Assembly (NCBI GenBank): GCA_002710685.1
Contig: PALD01000051.1
Coordinates: 1-52,374 of the forward strand
Source of the DNA: Cytophagaceae bacterium
GTDB lineage: Bacteria > Bacteroidota > Bacteroidia > Flavobacteriales > Flavobacteriaceae
Direction of reading: 5' to 3'
Length of the DNA stretch: 52,374 nt
Every line of letters begins with the position of its first letter. Within the stretch, counting starts at the first letter, position 1. The position numbers and the translations under genes were made by a program. The notes under the pieces were generated by a model that was given only the letters and a program-made list of their open reading frames with translations, did no database searches and was not told the DNA's origin. Below, piece by piece: positions 9,092 through 18,312 of this stretch.

Positions 9092-12000
9092 ATGAATTAT
9101 CTGGCTAAGCCAAATCAACACATTTTCGCCGGTCTTGTTATGGGCCTTATGGGCGTGTTTTTATACTCCTGCAAGGGAAGCAAGGCAACTGAAAATAAGC
9201 TGTCACAATCAAGCAGTGTATCCATAAAGGAAATCTGGAAAATAGGAGAAAATGACAGTTCAGGTGGTGACCTTGCCCTTGGGCCCGCAGATTACAAAAA
9301 ATTTCTCAGTAGGGATTTTGGGTTTGAAGACCGTTATTTTCTAATAGGGACATCCCAGGCTTCAAGCGATTTCCCCTATGTGCTTCCCGGTCCAGATGAC
9401 ACCTGGGGTGGTACGTGGGGAACTTCAGGATGGCGAACGCATGAGATAAACATTCTTTTTGATCTAGATGAGGTATCAAAAACACAGGGTTATAACCTAA
9501 TTGTTGATTTGGCCGACAGTAACCCCAGGAAAGCTTTGGTCAAGGTTAGCGTTAATGATCAAAGTGAAAAATTCCTGATTAATGGAGTTTCCGATTCTTC
9601 AATCGTGAGCAATCCCGGTAAAGAAGCCGAGCGTCTTTTATCTATTCCGCTTAAAGCGGAAACATTACAAAAGGGAGGGAACCTGGTGAATATTACCGTT
9701 CTTGAAGGCTCATGGATTGTTTTTGATCAGGTGAAACTGGAAGGCCCGTCAACTACGATTATAAGAAAAGCAAAGGATGCCTTTGTTCGTTCCGCCAAAG
9801 CGGCACCTTATGAAATAGGTAAAGAAGGTAGAAATTATCAACCATTGCTGGTTGATATAGAGCATTTGTCTGGCTTGCCAAAACTTGAGGTTTTGTTAGA
9901 TGGAAAAACAATCCTAACGGAAACCCTTGAGGATGGCCGTTATGATTTTGAAGCTCCCATGCCTGCGGTAACTTCCCATAAAACCAGTAAATATGAAGTC
10001 AAGGTTGATGGTGTCACGGTTCGCACAGGTATCGTAAATCGAGATGCAAAACCCTTGCAAACCCCAGCCGATTATGTAAATACCCTGATAGGGACAGCAC
10101 ATTCCCGCTGGATGATCGCACCTGGTCCTTGGATGCCATTTAGTATGGTAAAGTTGAGCCCAGATAATCAAAACATGGGCTGGCAAGCGGGATATCAACC
10201 TTCCTTTGAAACCATTGGGACTTTTAGCCATATTCATGAATGGACGATGGCCGGCCTAGGGATGATGCCCACGAATGGGATCTTGCAAACCAAGGTTGGA
10301 GAACAGTTTCAGCCAGATTCTGGGTATAGGTCCCGCATGGATAAAAGCAGTGAAGAAGCTCCTCTGGGGCATTATAAAGTGCACCTTACCGATACTGATA
10401 TCTGGGCTGATGTAACCGCAACCACCCATGGCGGCTTTCACAAATATGATTTTCCGAAGGGCAAAAATGGACGTGTTATGATTGATCTTCATGTACAGGC
10501 AGAGTATGATTATAAGTTGCTTGATGTTAAGGTCAACAAGGTGAGCGATTACCGCATTGAAGGTAGCAGTCACCAGATATCGCCCAGGCCTACGGTGTGG
10601 AGCAATGATGCCGACCAAGAATACACGGTGAATTTTGTGATAGAATTTGATCAACCCATAGCGAAGGTTGGCGTTTGGGAAAACGATGAGGTTAGCGAGG
10701 CGATTTCGCTTAAAGCGAAAGATTTAAAGGATGCCGGGATGTATGTGGAGTTCGATACTGAAACCACACAAACAGTTCAGGCGCGTTCTGCGATTTCATT
10801 AGTAAGTATCGATAACGCTTCTGATAATCTTGAGACCGAAATCTCAAAGCCTTTTGGGTGGGATTTTGACGCCGTTGTGAGCCACAATAAATCTACATGG
10901 AATGAATACTTCAATAGGATTGCGATACGCAGTGATAACCGTCTTGAGAAGGAACGTTTCTACTCAAATTTTTATCGTTCCCTATGCCGAAACACGTGGA
11001 GTGATGTAAATGGCGAGTGGGTGGCAGCTGATGAGACCGTGCAAAAATTTGAGGATCCTGATCAAGTGGCGCTGGGCTGTGATGCCTTTTGGAACACGTT
11101 CTGGAACCTCAATCAATTTTGGAATCTCGTAACCCCAGAATGGTCATCACGATGGGTAAATTCCCAACTCGCGATGTTTGATGTAAATGGATGGCTGGCC
11201 AAGGGGCCAGCGGGTATGGAGTATATCCCGGTGATGGTCGCCGAGCATGAAATCCCACTCATAGTTTCGGCATATCAAATGGGCATTGATGATTTTGACA
11301 CAGAAAAGGCACTAGAGGCCATGGTAAAAATGCAAACTACTCACGCAGGCCCCGTTGCCGGTGGTTTTGCGGGAAATCGTGATCTAACGGCATATATGAA
11401 ATACCATTATGTTCCCTATGATATTGGTAGGTTTAGCAATTCCCTTGAGTATTCCTTTGATGATTGGTCAGTGGGGCAGTTTGCAAAATCCCTGGGACAA
11501 ACCGATACATATAAAAAATTTAGTGAGCGAGGTACCTGGTGGAAAAATGCCTTTAGCAAAGATGGTTTTGCACAACTTCGAGATAGTAAGGGCGAATTTA
11601 TGACTCCCTTTGACCCTTTTCAATCGGGCAGGAATGAGGAGTATGTAGAAGGAAATTCATGGCAGCTAAGTTATTTTGTTCCCCAAGACGTGCCGACACT
11701 TACTCAGATTATGGGCGAGGATAAATTTGTGGAACGCCTTAACTGGGGATTTGAGGCCAGTGAATCTTGGCGATACAACGCGCCCAACGATCAGTATTGG
11801 GATTATCCCGTAGTGCAGGGAAATCAGCAAAGTATGCACTTTGCATTCCTCTTCAATTGGGCAAATCATCCCTGGCTTACGCAAAAGTGGTCACGTTCAA
11901 TCATTGAGAAATATTATGGTTACGGAGTGGCCAATGCCTATCTGGGAGATGAAGATCAAGGACAGATGAGCGCATGGTTTGTGATGAGCGCACTAGGGCT

Positions 12001-12289
12001 CTTTCAAACAGATGGGGGAGCAAGGGCAGAGCCTATCTATGAAATTGCAAGTCCGTTATTTGAAAAGACGGTTATTGACCTGGGAGAAAGATATGGCAGG
12101 GGAAAACAGTTTACCATTGAAGCTAAAAATGTCTCAAAGACCAATAAATATGTACAGTCCGCTCAATTAAATGGGAAAAGGCTAGAAACCTTTTATTTCC
12201 CAGCAGCCGAACTTTTAAAAGGTGGGGAATTAATCCTCAACATGGGTCCTGAGCCCAATAAGAATTGGGGATTATTAAAAACAAAATAA
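9092..12289 (+). CDS. GH92 alpha-mannosidase with N-terminal polysaccharide-lyase-type domain
   Basis: Exo-acting calcium-dependent alpha-mannosidase family, 1065 residues, lipoprotein (LYSC, Cys27). Residues about 45-220 (IWKIGENDSSGGDLALGP through NITVLEGSWIVFDQVKLEGP) resemble the beta-sandwich C-terminal domain of family 4 rhamnogalacturonan lyases, probably a binding module. The GH92 part begins at VNTLIGTAHSRWMIAPGPWMPF. It includes the YVEGNSWQL segment, which contains the family's general-acid Glu, and the acidic motif GDEDQGQMSAW, which contains the base residues. Both motifs are intact. It follows the DUF3823 gene by 21 bases, and its stop lies 5 bases before the GH38 start. Linkage specificity cannot be read from the sequence. 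Confidence 0.9.
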   Translation: MNYLAKPNQHIFAGLVMGLMGVFLYSCKGSKATENKLSQSSSVSIKEIWKIGENDSSGGDLALGPADYKKFLSRDFGFEDRYFLIGTSQASSDFPYVLPGPDDTWGGTWGTSGWRTHEINILFDLDEVSKTQGYNLIVDLADSNPRKALVKVSVNDQSEKFLINGVSDSSIVSNPGKEAERLLSIPLKAETLQKGGNLVNITVLEGSWIVFDQVKLEGPSTTIIRKAKDAFVRSAKAAPYEIGKEGRNYQPLLVDIEHLSGLPKLEVLLDGKTILTETLEDGRYDFEAPMPAVTSHKTSKYEVKVDGVTVRTGIVNRDAKPLQTPADYVNTLIGTAHSRWMIAPGPWMPFSMVKLSPDNQNMGWQAGYQPSFETIGTFSHIHEWTMAGLGMMPTNGILQTKVGEQFQPDSGYRSRMDKSSEEAPLGHYKVHLTDTDIWADVTATTHGGFHKYDFPKGKNGRVMIDLHVQAEYDYKLLDVKVNKVSDYRIEGSSHQISPRPTVWSNDADQEYTVNFVIEFDQPIAKVGVWENDEVSEAISLKAKDLKDAGMYVEFDTETTQTVQARSAISLVSIDNASDNLETEISKPFGWDFDAVVSHNKSTWNEYFNRIAIRSDNRLEKERFYSNFYRSLCRNTWSDVNGEWVAADETVQKFEDPDQVALGCDAFWNTFWNLNQFWNLVTPEWSSRWVNSQLAMFDVNGWLAKGPAGMEYIPVMVAEHEIPLIVSAYQMGIDDFDTEKALEAMVKMQTTHAGPVAGGFAGNRDLTAYMKYHYVPYDIGRFSNSLEYSFDDWSVGQFAKSLGQTDTYKKFSERGTWWKNAFSKDGFAQLRDSKGEFMTPFDPFQSGRNEEYVEGNSWQLSYFVPQDVPTLTQIMGEDKFVERLNWGFEASESWRYNAPNDQYWDYPVVQGNQQSMHFAFLFNWANHPWLTQKWSRSIIEKYYGYGVANAYLGDEDQGQMSAWFVMSALGLFQTDGGARAEPIYEIASPLFEKTVIDLGERYGRGKQFTIEAKNVSKTNKYVQSAQLNGKRLETFYFPAAELLKGGELILNMGPEPNKNWGLLKTK
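9645..9661. repeat. Dispersed palindrome, CGCTT type (in GH92)
   Basis: Perfect palindrome TTCCGCTT-A-AAGCGGAA inside the GH92 coding sequence, reading PLKAE. It belongs to the set of related short palindromes also found at 10704, 15507 and 25472. Confidence 0.6.
10704..10720. repeat. Dispersed palindrome, CGCTT type (in GH92)
   Basis: Perfect palindrome TTTCGCTT-A-AAGCGAAA inside the GH92 coding sequence, reading SLKAK. It is nearly the same sequence as the element at 15507-15523, which is read in a different frame. Confidence 0.6.
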
Positions 12290-12294
12290 TAAGG

Positions 12295-15200
12295 ATGGGC
12301 AAAAGGCTGGGAAAAATCATGGTTTTGCTTTTTTGCGTTTGTCCGGTAATGCGGGCAAAGGCATTCCAGGTGCGGCGCATGGAGACAGTGCCTTTCGGCG
12401 AAATTTTGACGAAAGCCAGCTCTGAATTTCCTGGGTTTGAGGCCGTGGAAACCATCAATGGTTCAGGTCTTAAAAATCATGAACATCAATCCCAAAACCT
12501 AGGGAGGTCCATGTGGCTTTCTGCGATATCAACTAATGAGACGCGTGCCGCAGCAGGAACTCACAAGGGAATTGCCTGGATTATGTTTTCCTTTAAAAAT
12601 ACCAAGAATATTGATCTAATAGAAATCTGGAACCACAACCAGGATAATCACCTAAACCGTGGTTTGCAAAAGGTTTATATTCAATATTCAAGCGATGGCA
12701 AGAACTGGAAGTACCTGAAACAGGGCGATACTGATTATACTATAATCCCTAGATCTTCAGGTTCAAAAAAAATGCCCCCATCCTTGAGCATTTCCACCTC
12801 GGGACTAGCATTTAAATATCTATGTATTACGGCAGACGCAAAGCACGGAAATTTTTACCATGATGGTACTAAACGCACCCTGGATGAAGCAGCAATAAAA
12901 AATCAAAATGTAGATTATTATGGTTTGAGCGAGGTGCGTTTTTACCAGGAAAGATTAGTAGATTCTTCTCAACTTCCTTCAATCACAAATGCCAGTATTG
13001 AGGTAGGGCAGGGCTATAGAAAAACTAATGTGGGCCCTAGGAGAGAAGGCAGGATAACTTTTGAAAATCCAATATTTACAGGAGGCGAGATTACCCTAAA
13101 AGTGAATGGTAAAACGGTCACCGATAGTATTCCCACGTCTAAGATTGGGGTGTATGAGCATGAGTTGCTTTTGCCGAAAGGCTATATGAACTATGAAGCC
13201 TTAATGGACATCCATTTTTCTAGCGCTCAAGGAAGTTTTGAGAAAGAAGTAAAGGTTTTGCCCGCACGGAAATGGGAGGTTTATTTCTTGCCACATTCAC
13301 ACCTTGATATTGGGTATACGCATGCGCATGAGGATGTGATGGGGCGGCAATTGCGCAATATTGACTATGCTCTTGAACTCGTTGAGAAAACAAGCGATTT
13401 CCCAGTAGAATCACGTTTTAAGTGGAACATTGAGACCACATGGCCGCTTATTGAATATGTAAAGCGCAACCAGGGAAGCAAAAAACTGGATGATTTTTGG
13501 CGGGCCGTAAAAGCGGGGTCAATAAGTATAAATGCTTCTATAGGCAATATCCTCACGGGCCTGAGCACCCGCGAAGAATTGATGCACTTATTTGATGATG
13601 GGATTTCTTTGGCTTCCGCCAAAAATATTCCCGTGAATACCGTGATGATGTCTGATGTGCCCGGATTTTCCTGGGGTCTTATTACGGCAATGGCCCAAAA
13701 TGGGATTAGGTATTTTTCCATGGCTCCCAATTATGTTCCCTTCCTTCAAAATGGAGGAAGCCGCGTGGGGCTTGCCCATATTGAATGGGCCGATAGGCCT
13801 TTTTACTGGCAATCACAATCAGGGGATGAGAAGGTACTTTGCTGGTCTGCTGGTACGGGATATTCTTTCTTTCATGATTGGCTCGCTGGCAAATTATCAG
13901 CTGGTGGTGTAGAACCCATCTGGAAGCGTTTGCAGCAACTGGAGGAAGCCGATTTCCCATACAATACCACATATTTTAGATACACCGTAAATGGCGACAA
14001 CGGACCACCAGATGAAGAGATGTCTTCAATCATAAAGCAATGGAATGATACGTATGCCTCACCTCATTTTGTAATAGGAACAACGCAAGAACTATTTTCT
14101 CATTTTGAGAAGGAATACGGTGAACATCTTCCATCCTATAAAGGAGATTTGACGCCTTATTGGGAGGATGGAGCGGCCTCAACGGCCAGGGAACTAGCCA
14201 TGAACCGCAAGAATTCAAATCTCTTAAACCAGTTGGAAATCCTTTATACGTTGATGGATAAGGAAAATTTCCCCTTTCAAGATTTTCAAGCTGCATGGAG
14301 AAATATAACGTTGTTTTCAGAGCATACTTGGGGAGCTTCGGCGAGTGGTCCAAGCCCAGAAGCCGAGATGACAAAACTCTTATGGAAACAAAAGCAGGTT
14401 TTTGCTTTCAATGCAGATTCCCTGGTAAGGAAAATAACATTAGGGTTACATCAAAAACTTAACGATAAGGAGCAATCCCAGTATATTACCGTTTTTAATA
14501 CAAATACCTGGTCACGCAGTGACGTGGTAAAGGTGGATGACGTTAAGAACCTAGAAAATAAGCAGCTGATAAGCAAAACGGATACTGCTTCATTGCAAAA
14601 AATAGATGATTCATGGTTTTTTATAGCTCGTGATGTTCCTGCCTTAAGTGCAAAGAGTTATCGCATTGTTAAGGGCAATACTCAAGTTTCTTTAGGGCAA
14701 TCATCTGGAGAAGGAAAAAGTATAGAGAATGAATATCTTAAACTTCAGCTCAAGGAGGATGGCAGTATTGATAAACTTATCGAGAAAAAGGAAAATCATG
14801 ACTTTGCCAGCGTTGATGGATTGAACAGGTACATCCATACAGGTAGGAACGCGGTTGGGCCCAAGTATGTGGATAGCGTTTCCACAAAAATTAATCGGGG
14901 ACCCGTGGCAACAATATTGACCGCTACTTCACGACCAGCGGGTACACATAGTTTGTTACAAGAGTATATTTTGTATAAACATCTAAACAAACTCTACATA
15001 AAAAATACGCTTGATAAAACGGCAGATTATGATTTTGAAAACGAGCGTTTTGAGTTTGATTTTGCCATAGAAAACCCAGAAACTGAAATCGACCTGCCAT
15101 TTTCAACGGTGCGTCCAGAGCGGGAGCAACTCTCTGGTGCCAATAAAAACTTTTTCAGTTCACAGAACGGCGTTACGATTACCGGACTCAAGCATAGCGT

Positions 15201-15753
15201 TTCCCTAAACATGGCCCAAGAACCCATTCTAGAATTGGCCGATTTAACGGGAGAGGCCTGGATGAAGGACCGCAAGGAATATCTCGCCTGGAAAAGACAA
15301 ACATCATCTTCTGCGCGGGTGTATTCCTGGGTGATGAACAATTCATGGCGTACAAATTACAAGGCATCCCAGCCCGGTATGGCAACGTTTGCCTATACCA
15401 TCCAGCCATTGGGCAGGGATTCGGCTGAGGGCAAGAAAACCTTGCTAGAGGATGCTCAACCCTTACTGGCCTTTGCGACACGTGATAGGGTTGAGGTCAA
15501 GGTTCCTTTCGCTTTAAGCGAAAATAACCAGCTCGCAATTTCTACCATGCGACCCGCGCTTGACGGCAAGGGAATAATCCTGCGGCTGATAAACCTTTCT
15601 AACAGAACGCTGCATAACGGTCTAAAATATAAATCATTCACTCCTTCCCGAGTTACGGAATGCACGAATCAAGAGAAGGAAATACAGCAAAAGGATGGTG
15701 GTGATTTCTGGATGAAGCCCCATGCCACAAAAACTTTTAAACTATGGTTTTAG
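12295..15753 (+). CDS. GH38 alpha-mannosidase with N-terminal F5/8-type C (discoidin-like) domain
   Basis: Retaining zinc-dependent alpha-mannosidase, 1152 residues from the ATG at 12295. That start lies 5 bases after the GH92 stop; an upstream in-frame TTG at 12265 would overlap GH92 and is not preferred. A signal peptide (LLFCVCPVMRAKA) is followed by a galactose-binding-like domain at about 35-215 (IEIWNHNQDNHLNRGLQKVYIQ, GLSEVRFYQERL). The GH38 catalytic part starts at FLPHSHLDIGYTH near residue 333 (zinc His and Asp). The nucleophile Asp is in MMSDVPGFSWG near 453, and SEHTWGASASG provides the second zinc His. The C-terminal beta-sandwich region is complete. It pairs with GH92 for stepwise removal of mannose from N-glycan or mannan side chains. 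Confidence 0.9.
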   Translation: MGKRLGKIMVLLFCVCPVMRAKAFQVRRMETVPFGEILTKASSEFPGFEAVETINGSGLKNHEHQSQNLGRSMWLSAISTNETRAAAGTHKGIAWIMFSFKNTKNIDLIEIWNHNQDNHLNRGLQKVYIQYSSDGKNWKYLKQGDTDYTIIPRSSGSKKMPPSLSISTSGLAFKYLCITADAKHGNFYHDGTKRTLDEAAIKNQNVDYYGLSEVRFYQERLVDSSQLPSITNASIEVGQGYRKTNVGPRREGRITFENPIFTGGEITLKVNGKTVTDSIPTSKIGVYEHELLLPKGYMNYEALMDIHFSSAQGSFEKEVKVLPARKWEVYFLPHSHLDIGYTHAHEDVMGRQLRNIDYALELVEKTSDFPVESRFKWNIETTWPLIEYVKRNQGSKKLDDFWRAVKAGSISINASIGNILTGLSTREELMHLFDDGISLASAKNIPVNTVMMSDVPGFSWGLITAMAQNGIRYFSMAPNYVPFLQNGGSRVGLAHIEWADRPFYWQSQSGDEKVLCWSAGTGYSFFHDWLAGKLSAGGVEPIWKRLQQLEEADFPYNTTYFRYTVNGDNGPPDEEMSSIIKQWNDTYASPHFVIGTTQELFSHFEKEYGEHLPSYKGDLTPYWEDGAASTARELAMNRKNSNLLNQLEILYTLMDKENFPFQDFQAAWRNITLFSEHTWGASASGPSPEAEMTKLLWKQKQVFAFNADSLVRKITLGLHQKLNDKEQSQYITVFNTNTWSRSDVVKVDDVKNLENKQLISKTDTASLQKIDDSWFFIARDVPALSAKSYRIVKGNTQVSLGQSSGEGKSIENEYLKLQLKEDGSIDKLIEKKENHDFASVDGLNRYIHTGRNAVGPKYVDSVSTKINRGPVATILTATSRPAGTHSLLQEYILYKHLNKLYIKNTLDKTADYDFENERFEFDFAIENPETEIDLPFSTVRPEREQLSGANKNFFSSQNGVTITGLKHSVSLNMAQEPILELADLTGEAWMKDRKEYLAWKRQTSSSARVYSWVMNNSWRTNYKASQPGMATFAYTIQPLGRDSAEGKKTLLEDAQPLLAFATRDRVEVKVPFALSENNQLAISTMRPALDGKGIILRLINLSNRTLHNGLKYKSFTPSRVTECTNQEKEIQQKDGGDFWMKPHATKTFKLWF
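13608..13623. repeat. Dispersed palindrome, TTTGGC/GCCAAA type (in GH38)
   Basis: TTTGGC-TTCC-GCCAAA, with 6-bp perfect arms and a 4-base centre, inside the GH38 gene, reading LASAK. Confidence 0.5.
15507..15523. repeat. Dispersed palindrome, CGCTT type (in GH38)
   Basis: Perfect palindrome TTTCGCTT-T-AAGCGAAA inside the GH38 gene, reading FALSE. It has the same arms as the element at 10704-10720 but lies in another codon phase. Confidence 0.6.
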
Positions 15754-17333
15754 ATAAAAAACAAGTGATGAGAATAACCTTAACACTGTTAACCGGCATG
15801 GCACTGCTGGGATGCAAGAATGTGGATACTCCTGATGACCATAAGGAAGATATAAAGCCCAACATTGTCTTTATCCTGGCAGATGACCATGCATATCAGG
15901 CGATAAGTGCCTATGGTTCTAACCTGATCAACACGCCAAATATCGACAGGATTGCACAAGAAGGCGCACTCATGGAAGAAGCTCGCGTGACAAACTCGAT
16001 TTGTAGCCCTAGCAGGGCGGTTATCCTTACCGGGAAATATTCTCATGTAAATGGAATGATGAACAATGGTACGCGCTTTAATACCGCACAGGAAATCTTC
16101 CCAAAAATACTGGGACGACAAGGGTACAAGACTGCCATGATAGGGAAGTGGCACCTTTTTAATAATCCCGAAGGTTTTGACTATTGGGATATTTTACCAG
16201 ATCAGGGGCATTACTACAATCCGCAGTTTATTAGGATGGGCAAGGACACGGTTTATAATGGTTATGTAACTGATGTGATCACAGATCTTTCCCTGAATTG
16301 GATTGAGAAAAACAAGGATCAACCTTTTTGTATCATGGTTCAAGAAAAGGCGCCACACCGTAACTGGATGCCTCCATTAAAATACCTGGATAAGTTTAAT
16401 GACAAGAAGTTTAAACTTCCAGAAAACTTTTATGATGACCATGAAGGTCGCCAGGCCTTACAAAGACAGCTTACATCAATCACCGGTGGATACCTTGATA
16501 TACGTTATGATAGCAAAGTATCCTGCGATACCTGCGCGGTGACTGATGTGAACTGGTGGGCACCGGCAGAATGGAAGCGCGAAATAGAAAGGCTTACACC
16601 TAAAGAGAGAAAAGTTTGGGATTCTGCGTATGCTAAAGAAGCTCAGGCTTTCGCCAAATTAAAGGGCGAAAAAGAAATCATTGAATGGCAATACCAGCGC
16701 TATCTTGAAGATTACCTTAGGTGTATTCAATCAGTTGATGATAATGTAGGAAGGATTTTAGACTATCTTGAGGATAATGATTTGGCTGAAAATACAATTG
16801 TTGTCTACATGTCTGATCAAGGATTCTACCTGGGAGAACATGGGCTTTATGACAAGCGCTACATGTACAGGGAAGCCTTTAGGACACCCATGATGATACG
16901 ATATCCCAAGAAAATCCCGGCGAATCAAAAGATAGATGCCTTCACCCTTAACCTGGACCTTGCTCCTACATTTCTAGATTATGCCGGGATTAACATTCCA
17001 CAAGAGATGCAGGGAAAATCCATGAAGGCTTTGCTTTCTTCAAAAGAAAAGGACACCGTGGCATGGCGGGACAAGGTTTACTATCATTATTATGAAAAAT
17101 CCTTCGGCTCAACGGCTCATTATGGCATTCGCGATAAGCGCTATAAACTTATACACTTTTATGATCCTATTGATAGCTGGGAATTTTATGACCTAAAAAA
17201 GGACCCCACCGAAATGCATAACGTGTATGATGCCCCTGAAAATCAACAAAAAATACAGGAATTAATGGCGGAGATGCTAAAACTTCAACAACAATATGGA
17301 GATGAAGAAGCCATAAAACTCAACTCAAAATAA
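15744..17333 (+). CDS. S1 family sulfatase lipoprotein (possible N-acetylglucosamine-6-sulfatase type, S1_11)
   Basis: Removes sulfate esters from sugars and needs post-translational conversion of a cysteine to formylglycine. It has 529 residues from the ATG at 15744, which overlaps the GH38 end by 10 bases; an ATG at 15768 gives a cleaner lipoprotein signal (MALLGC). Seen: metal-binding LADDHA near residue 46, the activation motif CSPSR at 87-91 (in NSICSPSRAVILTGKYSH), and MIGKWHLFNNPEGFDYW, MVQEKAPHRNWMPP and YMSDQGFYLGEHG segments. The overall pattern (AYQAISAYGSN, LPDQGHYYNPQFI) resembles sulfatases acting on 6-sulfated GlcNAc, but this subfamily call is from memory. The partner formylglycine-generating enzyme is not in the window. 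Confidence 0.85.
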   Translation: MVLDKKQVMRITLTLLTGMALLGCKNVDTPDDHKEDIKPNIVFILADDHAYQAISAYGSNLINTPNIDRIAQEGALMEEARVTNSICSPSRAVILTGKYSHVNGMMNNGTRFNTAQEIFPKILGRQGYKTAMIGKWHLFNNPEGFDYWDILPDQGHYYNPQFIRMGKDTVYNGYVTDVITDLSLNWIEKNKDQPFCIMVQEKAPHRNWMPPLKYLDKFNDKKFKLPENFYDDHEGRQALQRQLTSITGGYLDIRYDSKVSCDTCAVTDVNWWAPAEWKREIERLTPKERKVWDSAYAKEAQAFAKLKGEKEIIEWQYQRYLEDYLRCIQSVDDNVGRILDYLEDNDLAENTIVVYMSDQGFYLGEHGLYDKRYMYREAFRTPMMIRYPKKIPANQKIDAFTLNLDLAPTFLDYAGINIPQEMQGKSMKALLSSKEKDTVAWRDKVYYHYYEKSFGSTAHYGIRDKRYKLIHFYDPIDSWEFYDLKKDPTEMHNVYDAPENQQKIQELMAEMLKLQQQYGDEEAIKLNSK

Positions 17334-17343
17334 GAAGATAAAA

Positions 17344-18312
17344 ATGGTAGTCATTGATAAAGAAGTAGGACTTGAGCCACACATTCATAAAACAAAAAGC
17401 ATGTATAGCATAGGTGTAGATATAGGAGGAAGCCACATAACATCATGTGTTTATAATCACGGGACCAGAAAACTAGAACAACAAACACTAACCTATCAAA
17501 AAGTGAATCCGCATGGCAATAAGCGGGAAATTATTGATGGATGGGTTACTGCGTTAGAAAAATCCATTCATACTTTAGGTAAGGACGTCAATGGGATAGG
17601 CATGGCCATGCCCGGCCCCTTTGATTATTACAACGGGATAAGCAAGATTGCCGATGTAGATAAGCTGCAGTCCTTGTATGATGTCAATCTCAGGTTAGAA
17701 TTGGCCGAAAGATTGAATATCCCGCCTTCACACATCAGGTTTATAAATGATGCCGCCGCCTTCTCAATCGCAGAAGCCTTGATAGGCCCGGCATCAGAAT
17801 ATAAGAAGGTCGTGGCCATAACACTGGGAACGGGACTGGGAGCAAGTTTTTTGATTAATGGCAGACCCATTATGAAGGATAAAAAAGTACCAGAAAGTGG
17901 CTACCTCTACAATCAATATTATCAAAATACGCTGGCAGATGAGCTTTTCTCCACACGGGGTATCATTAACGCTTACGCGAAAAAAACCGGCAAGAATATC
18001 AATAACGTAAAGGCGCTTTGTGCAGAAGCTGAAACTGATGATAGCGCCAAAAGGGTCTTTGAGGATTTTGGGAATAGATTGGGGGATTTTGTCCTTCCAT
18101 TTTTAAAGGAATTTGGGGCAGAAGCCCTTGTGCTGGGAGGTAATATCTCTAAAGCCTTTGATTTATTTGGACCTTCTTTACGGGAGCAACTACATGAAAT
18201 CCCCAAGATTTATGTTTCAGAATTTGGCGAAGAAGCTGCCATGATAGGGAGCGCATTATTATTGGATGAAGAATATTATTCAGAAATCAAAGAAGATTTA
18301 AAATTGATGTAA
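17344..18312 (+). CDS. ROK family sugar kinase (candidate mannokinase)
   Basis: ATP-dependent sugar kinase, up to 322 residues. The ATG at 17401 (MYSIGVDIGGSH) matches the usual ROK N-terminus; the upstream ATG at 17344 adds 19 residues of no clear function. Seen: phosphate-binding DIGGSH, catalytic Asp in FINDAAAFSIAEA, and ITLGTGLGASFLING. The usual ROK zinc motif (Cys-rich GCxCGxxGC) is absent: the corresponding segment reads ESGYLYNQYYQNTLADELFS. Some ROK kinases lack the zinc site, so function is not excluded. The gene follows the sulfatase by 10 bases and overlaps the MFS gene by 1 base. With the ManA-like isomerase upstream, phosphorylation of imported mannose is the natural reading. 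Confidence 0.82.
   Translation: MVVIDKEVGLEPHIHKTKSMYSIGVDIGGSHITSCVYNHGTRKLEQQTLTYQKVNPHGNKREIIDGWVTALEKSIHTLGKDVNGIGMAMPGPFDYYNGISKIADVDKLQSLYDVNLRLELAERLNIPPSHIRFINDAAAFSIAEALIGPASEYKKVVAITLGTGLGASFLINGRPIMKDKKVPESGYLYNQYYQNTLADELFSTRGIINAYAKKTGKNINNVKALCAEAETDDSAKRVFEDFGNRLGDFVLPFLKEFGAEALVLGGNISKAFDLFGPSLREQLHEIPKIYVSEFGEEAAMIGSALLLDEEYYSEIKEDLKLM

Noticed and set aside
12265..12294. Upstream TTG start for the GH38 gene
   Set aside because: It would overlap the GH92 end, while the ATG at 12295 gives a normal signal peptide 5 bases after the GH92 stop.
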